The translations under genes and the position numbers were made by a program. Shown here piece by piece: positions 14,394 through 20,354 of a stretch of 21,650 nucleotides of DNA (position 1 is the first letter of the stretch; each line of letters opens with the position of its first letter). The stretch spans positions 1 through 21,650 of the forward strand of contig DASVQA010000189.1 in NCBI GenBank assembly GCA_036389375.1. The letters are read 5' to 3'. Source of the DNA: QHXQ01 sp036389375 (GTDB lineage Bacteria > Acidobacteriota > Blastocatellia > Pyrinomonadales > Pyrinomonadaceae). The notes beneath the pieces were generated by a model. That model made no database searches. It was not told the origin of the DNA and was given only the letters and a program-made list of their open reading frames with translations.

Positions 14394-15997
14394 AGGCAGC
14401 ATGCAAACTGTTCGTCGTCCTCGCACTCGTCTTAACGACGCAGCCGCTTGTGCTGGTCGCAGGGCAGCCGGCTAAGCGCAGGGCCGCTCCGCCCGCGCGT
14501 GCGCTCGCGGCGCGCATCGAAGCCATCATGGCCCGGCCGGAATTTCGGCACGCGCTCTTTGGCATGGAGTTCTACGCGCTCGATACGGGCCGGGTGCTCT
14601 ACGCGCTCAACGCCGACAAACTGTTCACGCCCGGCTCGACCACCAAGCTTTTGACCGAAGGCACGGCGCTCCAACTCTTCGGCGCAGACTATCGCTTTCA
14701 CACGCGCCTCTATCGCACCGGCGCAATCAAATCGGACGGCACGCTCGACGGCGACCTCGTCCTCGTCGCGGGCGGCGACCCGAATCTATCCGCGCGCGTG
14801 CGCTCGGACGGCACGCTCGCCTTCGAGAACGAGGATCATTCCTACGACGCCGACCCGCACACGCGCGCCGTGCCCGGCGACCCGCTGCTCGTCGTGCGCC
14901 AGCTTGCGCGACAGGTCGCGGCGCAGCACGTCAAACGCATACGCGGGCGCGTCATCATCGATCACACACTCTTTCCCGAAGGCGAACGCGAGTTGGGCAC
15001 GGGCGTCGTCATGTCGCCGATTATGGTCAACGACAATCTGGTTGACGTAACGCTCGGCCCCGGCGCGACGGTCGGCGCACCCGTCGTCTTCACGCAGTCG
15101 CCCGCGACCGCTTACGTCAATTTCGTCAATCAGGCAACGACGGGCGCACCCGACTCGAAACCGGCCATTCGTTGGCGCGACGACGTGACGAACGCGGACG
15201 GCTCGCACACCGTCACCATCGCGGGCAACTTTCCCTTGGGCACGCCGCCGATCCTTTATAGCTACGCCGTGCCTGTGCCGAGTCGGTTTGCGGAAGTGGT
15301 TTTCGTCGAGGCGCTCAAGGCGGAGGGCGTGCAGGTCGAGTTGAGCGCGCCGGATATGAAGCACGACTTCAAAGCGTTGGCTGCTGCCTATCAACCCGAC
15401 CGGCTCGTGGCCGAACACACGTCGCTGCCATTCAAGGAAGAGGTGAAGGTGACGTTGAAGGTGAGCCAGAACCTGCACGCGAGCGTGACGCCAATGCTGC
15501 TGGCCGCGCTGCTTGCGCCGAACGACAGGACGCGCGATGGCTTCGACCTCGAACACGATTATCTGCAACGCGCCGGTCTCGATCTCACGGGCGCGCAACA
15601 GTCCGACGGCGCAGGCGGCGACGCGCATTTCACGCCCGCCTTTATGGTCAGCTTCCTCGCGCACATGGCGCAGCAGAAAAACTTCTCGGACTTCTACAAC
15701 GCGCTGCCTATCTTGGGGCGCGACGGGACACTCTTCGACATTCAACCGGACACGCCCGCCGCCGGGCACGTCCACGCCAAGACCGGCACGTTCGGCACGG
15801 GCGACCGGCTGAACGGCCGCATACTCGTCACCGGCAAAGGGCTGGCCGGTTACATGACGACGGCGCGCGGCCAGCGCCTCGCCTTCGCCATCTACGTCAA
15901 CAACGTCTCCGTCCCGCCGGAGAGCGCCGCCATCAAACGCATCGCCGGGCAAGCGCTCGGCGAAATTGCCGCCGCCGCTTACGAGGCCGCACAATAA
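14390..15997 (+). CDS. dacB: D-alanyl-D-alanine carboxypeptidase/endopeptidase, PBP4 type (S13)
   Basis: 535 residues with a signal peptide (MKAACKLF, hydrophobic core to about residue 25). The three penicillin-binding motifs are in order: SxxK as S83-T-T-K86 (PGSTTK), SxN as S359-Q-N361 and KTG as K464-T-G466 (HAKTGTFG). The roughly 270-residue distance between the first two motifs reflects the large inserted domain typical of the S13/PBP4 family (GDLVLVAGGDPNLS, VRQLARQV, RIRGRVIIDHTLF). These periplasmic enzymes trim the terminal D-Ala of peptidoglycan stem peptides and cut cross-links. The second motif is SQN rather than the SDN of E. coli PBP4. Its ATG overlaps the TGA of the DinB-like gene. 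A GGGCGC/GCGCCC hairpin (16000-16017) follows the stop. Confidence 0.92.
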   Translation: MKAACKLFVVLALVLTTQPLVLVAGQPAKRRAAPPARALAARIEAIMARPEFRHALFGMEFYALDTGRVLYALNADKLFTPGSTTKLLTEGTALQLFGADYRFHTRLYRTGAIKSDGTLDGDLVLVAGGDPNLSARVRSDGTLAFENEDHSYDADPHTRAVPGDPLLVVRQLARQVAAQHVKRIRGRVIIDHTLFPEGERELGTGVVMSPIMVNDNLVDVTLGPGATVGAPVVFTQSPATAYVNFVNQATTGAPDSKPAIRWRDDVTNADGSHTVTIAGNFPLGTPPILYSYAVPVPSRFAEVVFVEALKAEGVQVELSAPDMKHDFKALAAAYQPDRLVAEHTSLPFKEEVKVTLKVSQNLHASVTPMLLAALLAPNDRTRDGFDLEHDYLQRAGLDLTGAQQSDGAGGDAHFTPAFMVSFLAHMAQQKNFSDFYNALPILGRDGTLFDIQPDTPAAGHVHAKTGTFGTGDRLNGRILVTGKGLAGYMTTARGQRLAFAIYVNNVSVPPESAAIKRIAGQALGEIAAAAYEAAQ

Positions 15998-15999
15998 AC

Positions 16000-16017
16000 G
16001 GGCGCACCATCGCGCCC
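16000..16017 (+). terminator. Hairpin after dacB
   Basis: A perfect 6-bp stem, GGGCGC and GCGCCC around ACCATC, begins 3 nt after the dacB stop. There is no T-tract, so this is a weak terminator or an mRNA 3' stabilising hairpin. Confidence 0.35.
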
Positions 16018-16114
16018 CGCCCATAACTGCAACTTGAGCGGCCGAACATCGTTGCCTCGATAACTTATGGCGCACAACGCGCCTAGCTTGCAGCCAGCCG
16101 GAGGTTTTACGCGC

Positions 16115-17386
16115 ATGGCAAACCACACGACGAGCATACGTGTCGCCCTCTTACTCGCACACGCCTCTGTGTGTGCGTTGCTGCTGCTGAGCGTGACCGC
16201 TTCAGGGCAGACGCGCACAACTACTGCGCCGGCCGGTTCACGCTGCAACGCGGCGGCTGCCGAACCCATAACGTTCGTGCCCATGCCCGGTCATCCATTC
16301 AACCCCGCCGTGTCGAGCGACGGCTGCTGGGTCTTCGTGTCGGTGACGACCGGCAATCCGAAATCGGTTGACGGCGTGGCGCTCTTGAGCCGTGCGGCCG
16401 GGCAGTTGAAACTCAAACAGGTCTTCATGGTCGAAGGCGAGCCGACCGGGTCTGTGCTGACGCACGACGATAAACTGCTCATCGTGGCCGACGGCGATTA
16501 CGTCGTCTTCATGGACACGGCGCGGATGATCAGCGGGCGCGGCGACCCGATGCTCGGCTACCTGAGCGACGGCGACTCGTCTGGCAGCGTCTATGTTAAC
16601 GTCACGGCCGACGACCGCTTTCTCTTTGTCAGCGACGAGAACGCACAGACCATCACCGTCATCAATCTGCAAAAGGCGCGCGCCGAAGGCTTCAAGCCGA
16701 GCGCCATCGTCGGCAAAATTCCCGTCGGGTATGCGCCCATCGCACTCACCTTCTCGCCCGACGGGCGCTGGCTCTACACGACCAGCCAGATCGCGCCTGA
16801 GAGTTACCACTGGCCCGTCGAGTGCAAACCCGAAGGCGCAGACCCGGCGACCGCGAAGCCGCGCTATCCCAAAGGCGCGATCATCGTCGTGGACGTAGCG
16901 CGCGCCGAGACCGACCCTGCCAACTCCATCGTCGCGCGCGTGCCCGCCGGTTGTAGTCCCGTGCGCCTCGCCATCGCGCCCGACGGCGCGCGCGTCTACG
17001 TCACCGCGCGCAACAGCAACGCCCTGCTCGCCTTCGACACGACGAAGATGCAAGGCGAGCCGAGCGCGGCGCTCGTCGGCACAGTCCCGGTCGGCACGTC
17101 GCCCGTCGGCGTCGCCGTCGTCAATGGCGGACGGCAGATCATCGTGACGAACTCGAACCGCTTCGCCAGCAACCAGACGGCGCGGCAGACCCTCACCGTG
17201 ATCGACGCCGCGCAGGTCGCCGCCGGTCAAGCCGCCATCCTCGGCCAGATCAAAGCCGGCTCCTTCCCGCGCCAGATCGGGCAATCGCCCGACGGCCGCA
17301 CCCTCTTCGTCTCCAACTACAACTCAAGCGAACTCGAAGTGATCGACCTCACCCGCCTGCCCATCGAGCGCGCTGGGCAACATTAG
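16115..17386 (+). CDS. Exported YncE/YVTN-type beta-propeller protein
   Basis: 423 residues from the ATG at 16115, which has a GGAGG Shine-Dalgarno 10 nt upstream and gives a clean signal peptide (MANHTTSIR, long hydrophobic core, TASGQ). An in-frame ATG at 16067 lacks a ribosome site. The body is a seven-bladed-type propeller of about 40-50-residue blades. It has repeated turns LTFSPDGRWLYTTS, LAIAPDGARVYVTA, GQSPDGRTLFVSNY and strands ITVINL, IIVVDV, LLAFDT, LEVIDL. YVTN/YncE-type propellers are periplasmic or surface proteins that bind proteins, DNA or small ligands, and 6-phosphogluconolactonase-like members look alike, so no activity is assigned. It is the last gene before the tRNA. Confidence 0.85.
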   Translation: MANHTTSIRVALLLAHASVCALLLLSVTASGQTRTTTAPAGSRCNAAAAEPITFVPMPGHPFNPAVSSDGCWVFVSVTTGNPKSVDGVALLSRAAGQLKLKQVFMVEGEPTGSVLTHDDKLLIVADGDYVVFMDTARMISGRGDPMLGYLSDGDSSGSVYVNVTADDRFLFVSDENAQTITVINLQKARAEGFKPSAIVGKIPVGYAPIALTFSPDGRWLYTTSQIAPESYHWPVECKPEGADPATAKPRYPKGAIIVVDVARAETDPANSIVARVPAGCSPVRLAIAPDGARVYVTARNSNALLAFDTTKMQGEPSAALVGTVPVGTSPVGVAVVNGGRQIIVTNSNRFASNQTARQTLTVIDAAQVAAGQAAILGQIKAGSFPRQIGQSPDGRTLFVSNYNSSELEVIDLTRLPIERAGQH

Positions 17387-17411
17387 TGCGCCAATGACCG
17401 CCGCCGCCCGC

Positions 17412-17442
17412 TTGAACAAAAGCGCGGCGTGAATGTTAGAAT
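17412..17442 (+). promoter_or_regulatory. Candidate promoter of the tRNA gene
   Basis: TTGAAC (17412-17417) and TAGAAT (17437-17442) are 19 nt apart (18 if TTAGAA is taken as the -10). The start would be near 17449, about 50 nt before the mature 5' end, a normal tRNA leader. The spacing is slightly long. Confidence 0.45.
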
Positions 17443-17500
17443 GCCATTAACTGCTACAGTTCCTGCCGCAACTCGGTGGCAATTTCTTGTCAACTTTTTT

Positions 17501-17573
17501 GCCCCTGTAGCTCAACGGTTAGAGCAGCAGACTCATAATCTGTTGGTTGTAGGTTCGAATCCTACCGGGGGCA
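17501..17573 (+). tRNA. tRNA with anticodon CAU (Ile2 or elongator Met)
   Basis: All arms fold. The acceptor is GCCCCTG/CGGGGGC with one G-T pair, the D arm GCTC/GAGC, the anticodon stem GCAGA/TCTGT around CTCATAA (anticodon 17534-17536), and the T arm GTAGG-TTCGAAT-CCTAC. The discriminator is A at 17573; CCA is not encoded. It is not initiator tRNA, because position 1 pairs with 72 and the anticodon stem lacks the three G-C pairs. The anticodon arm and TTGGTT variable region resemble E. coli ileX-type tRNA-Ile2, whose C34 is changed to lysidine to read AUA, more than elongator Met. That choice is by eye. Confidence 0.95.
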
Positions 17574-17598
17574 TTCATTTATAAGAATGAACAGCGTC

Positions 17599-17620
17599 GG
17601 GCGGCCAAGAGTGGCCGCCC
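17599..17620 (+). terminator. Hairpin downstream of the tRNA
   Basis: GGGCGGCC and GGCCGCCC form a perfect 8-bp stem with loop AAGAGT, 25 nt after the tRNA. CTTGCG and then GTGTCTCTTGCTTTC follow, so the T-tract is poor. A smaller hairpin TTCATT/AATGAA (17574-17591) sits directly after the tRNA. Confidence 0.45.
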
Positions 17621-17690
17621 CTTGCGACGTGTCTCTTGCTTTCTATCGCGTGCTACCGGCCAAAGCTTAGTGGAACTGCCACACGGGCGT

Positions 17691-17696
17691 TATGAT
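17691..17696 (+). promoter_or_regulatory. -10 element of the STAND gene
   Basis: TATGAT lies 46 nt before the chosen ATG (17743). The open frame's first ATG (17692) lies inside this hexamer, which argues against that start. The -35 region (around 17667-17673, TTAGTGG) is weak. Confidence 0.4.
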
Positions 17697-17742
17697 ACGG
17701 CGCGCTTGTCGCAGGGTCTGCGCGGAGTTTGCGAGGTTGCCG

Positions 17743-20340
17743 ATGAAGAAGCTGCGAATCTTTGCCGCGTCGCCCTCGGACATGGCCGCCGAGCGCGCCA
17801 AAGTTGAGACGGTCGCCCTGATGTTGAAGCCGCTGGCCGATCATCTCGACATTGCGCTCGACGTAATGGACTGGCGCGCCGTCGTGCCCGACATGGGGCG
17901 CCCCGAACAGGTCATCCTCGATCAACTCAAGCCTTCATCATGGGATGTCTTCGTCGGCCTGCTCTGGCATCGCTTCGGCACACCGCCCGCCGGCCAAGAC
18001 CCGCAGACGCAGAGAGAATATCTCTCCGGCACAGAAGAGGAGTTCCGCACCGCATATCGCCTCTGGCAGCAGGGCGGCAAGCCGCGCATTATGCTGTATC
18101 GCTGCACGCGCGACGTGCCACTCAGCGCGCTCGACCCGGAGCAGTTCGGCCGTGTGCAAGCATTCTTCGCCGAGTTCGATGCAATTAAAGGCGAGCATCC
18201 CGGTCTCTATCAATCCTTCGACACGACCGACTCGTGCGAGCGGCTGCTACTCGACAATCTGCAAAAACTCCTGCTCGCCTACGGCGCAGAGATCAAAGGT
18301 CAGCCCGTCGCACCTGAAGTCATTCAATCCCTCGCGCCCAAGATTCCCGACAACCTGCCGCGCCGCGCGCCCTTCTTCGGCCGCGATAAGGAAATGGCCA
18401 TCGTGATGCGCGCGCTCGGCCCCGAAGACCGCACGTGGGGCATACTGCTCGACGGCATCGGCGGCATCGGCAAGAGTGCGCTCGCGGTCGAAGCGGCGTA
18501 TCGCTGCAAAGAGAGCGGCTTGTTTGAAGCGTTCATCTTTGTCAGCGCCAAGCAGCACATCCTTGAGCCGGAGCGCATCCGCGAGTTGAAGCCCGCCGCG
18601 CGCACGCTCGACGAATTCTTGAACGAGTCCGCGCGCGTGCTCGACCGCACGGACATCGCGCAGTTGGCGGGCGACGACAGACGCCGCGCCCTGCTCGGCG
18701 CGCTCCGCGAACTGCGCGCCCTGCTCATCTACGACAACCTCGAAACATTATCCAAAGACGAGCAGGAGGCGCTCGCCAACTTCCTGCGCGAGTTGCCGCC
18801 GGGCTGCAAGGCGATCATCACGAGCCGGCGACGCGGCGGCGAAGGCGCGGTCTGGCTACGACTGGAAAAACTGGAATGGGATGCCGCGCGCGAGATCATC
18901 GAAAGCGAAATGGCGCGCGACGAGCAACTGGCAAACAAACTGCGGCGCGTAGGCCCGGCACGCTGGGCAGAACTCTACGACGAGACTAAAGGCTCACCAC
19001 TCGCGCTCACGCACACGCTCGGCCTGATGCGCGTGCGCGCGGCATTGACGTTCGACGGCGCGCTCAACTTATTACGTGGCAACCGCAACGCCGACTTGCA
19101 GCGATTCATCTTTCAAGAGGCGCGCCGCGAGTTGACCACGAATGACGTAGCCGCACTCCGCGCCCTCTCGTTCTTCGCCCCGTCCACCACGTTCGAGGCG
19201 TGGATGGAAGTTGCCGAACTATCCCGCAACGCGCTTGAGACGACGATTGACCGTCTAAGCGCGCTTTCACTCGTTGACGTGCTGGCAAACGAAGACCGCT
19301 ACGCCCTACACCCGCTCACCCGCAACTTCGTCCGCGATGACTTGTTGGCGGACGCGCAGATTGCACGTGAGACAGGAATGCGCTTTGCCGACTATTGGGT
19401 GACTTATGCACAGCGATATGGCGGCGACATTGGTGAAAGCTACAAGACCTACGACCGTCTCGAAGCCGAATGGATGAATCTTGATGCGACAGCAGAATGG
19501 CTCTGGCAGACGGCCGCATTGCAGGGCGAGGATGTCGGCGATAAAGACGCAGCGCTAAGATTGGACGATTTGGCGAGTGCCCTTGAGCAATTTCTCTGGT
19601 TTAGCGGGCACTGGGAGGAGCGCGTGCAGTTGAGTGGGCGGGCATATGAGGCAATTCGCGCACTAAACGAATGGAGCAAAGCGGGCCGACGGGCATATTG
19701 CGTGACGTGGATACACTATAGCCGTGGAAGTACCGACGAAGCTGTACGGTGGGCAGATCGCTGCACCGAGGCGTGGGCGCAGGGCGGAGACAAATATAAT
19801 CAGGCAGTTGGCCTTCGTATGCGCGGACTTCTGGCACAGCAGCAAGAAGAATACGATGTCGCTGAACAGTTATTTCAGGATGCTTTAGTGATTAGACGCG
19901 ATTTGAAGAATGAAAAGTTGATTGCGATAGCGATCAACAGTTTGGGTGGACTAGAGCACGAACGCAAGCAGTATGATAAAGCAGAGCAGCATTATCGCGA
20001 AGCATTGGCCTTGGCAGAGAAGCAAAACCTTAAAGAGCCGCAAGCATATATCTCAGGAAACTTGGGCTTGCTCGCATTCGACCATGAACGTTGGACAGAG
20101 GCGCGTGAGTGGTTTGAGAAAGCATTACAGCTTGCTCGTGAAGTTGGCCGACAAGATTTGATTGCCTCAGACTTAGATGGACTCGCGCGCGTGAATGAGG
20201 CGGAAGGACATCCTGACCTTGCGCTCTCACTGGCGCAGGAAGCACTGAAGATTTTTGAGCGGCTACGGGAGAGCCGTGAAGCGGGGACGCGAGAGTTAGT
20301 GGAGAGATTGAGGAAGAAAGTCGCGACAGGTAACAGTTAG
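17743..20340 (+). CDS. STAND NTPase: DUF4062-like domain, NB-ARC ATPase, TPR sensor (NLR-like)
   Basis: 865 residues from the ATG at 17743 (GAGG 6 nt upstream). Residues 1-115 look like DUF4062: LRIFAASPSDMAAER (4-18), DVFVGLLWHRFGTP (68-81) and SGTEEEF (95-101). An NB-ARC module follows: FFGRDKEM (211-218), Walker A GIGGIGKS (238-245), Walker B-like LLIYDN (327-332), the arginine strand AIITSRRR (357-364), the GLPL-like GSPLAL (417-422) and a winged helix ending in the MHD-like LHPLTRNF (522-529). Residues about 620-845 are TPRs. No signal peptide is present. STAND proteins keep ADP until the sensor binds a trigger, then oligomerise and activate the N-terminal effector; bacterial relatives act in antiphage defence. 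That role here is inference. The TPR half is much poorer in GC than the first half. It is the first gene after the tRNA, and the next gene starts 14 nt on. Confidence 0.88.
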   Translation: MKKLRIFAASPSDMAAERAKVETVALMLKPLADHLDIALDVMDWRAVVPDMGRPEQVILDQLKPSSWDVFVGLLWHRFGTPPAGQDPQTQREYLSGTEEEFRTAYRLWQQGGKPRIMLYRCTRDVPLSALDPEQFGRVQAFFAEFDAIKGEHPGLYQSFDTTDSCERLLLDNLQKLLLAYGAEIKGQPVAPEVIQSLAPKIPDNLPRRAPFFGRDKEMAIVMRALGPEDRTWGILLDGIGGIGKSALAVEAAYRCKESGLFEAFIFVSAKQHILEPERIRELKPAARTLDEFLNESARVLDRTDIAQLAGDDRRRALLGALRELRALLIYDNLETLSKDEQEALANFLRELPPGCKAIITSRRRGGEGAVWLRLEKLEWDAAREIIESEMARDEQLANKLRRVGPARWAELYDETKGSPLALTHTLGLMRVRAALTFDGALNLLRGNRNADLQRFIFQEARRELTTNDVAALRALSFFAPSTTFEAWMEVAELSRNALETTIDRLSALSLVDVLANEDRYALHPLTRNFVRDDLLADAQIARETGMRFADYWVTYAQRYGGDIGESYKTYDRLEAEWMNLDATAEWLWQTAALQGEDVGDKDAALRLDDLASALEQFLWFSGHWEERVQLSGRAYEAIRALNEWSKAGRRAYCVTWIHYSRGSTDEAVRWADRCTEAWAQGGDKYNQAVGLRMRGLLAQQQEEYDVAEQLFQDALVIRRDLKNEKLIAIAINSLGGLEHERKQYDKAEQHYREALALAEKQNLKEPQAYISGNLGLLAFDHERWTEAREWFEKALQLAREVGRQDLIASDLDGLARVNEAEGHPDLALSLAQEALKIFERLRESREAGTRELVERLRKKVATGNS

Positions 20341-20354
20341 AAAGGTCGGGCGTG

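Noticed and set aside
14786..16126. 446-codon minus-strand open frame across dacB
   Set aside because: Shadow of a high-GC gene: Arg/Val/Asp-rich, no motif. The plus frame has all three penicillin-binding motifs.
16238..17284. 348-codon minus-strand open frame across the beta-propeller gene
   Set aside because: Repetitive Gly/Asp/Arg-rich product that mirrors the blade repeats of the plus-strand gene.
17495..17500. T-run just before the tRNA as terminator of the propeller gene
   Set aside because: The nearest hairpin (TGCCGC/GTGGCA at about 17465-17482) is 12 or more bases away from the T-run, and a tRNA promoter lies upstream of it, so termination here would block the tRNA.
17692..17742. 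Start of the STAND gene at the ATG at 17692
   Set aside because: That ATG is inside a -10-like TATGAT. The ATG at 17743 has GAGG 6 nt upstream and begins directly with the domain's first strand.
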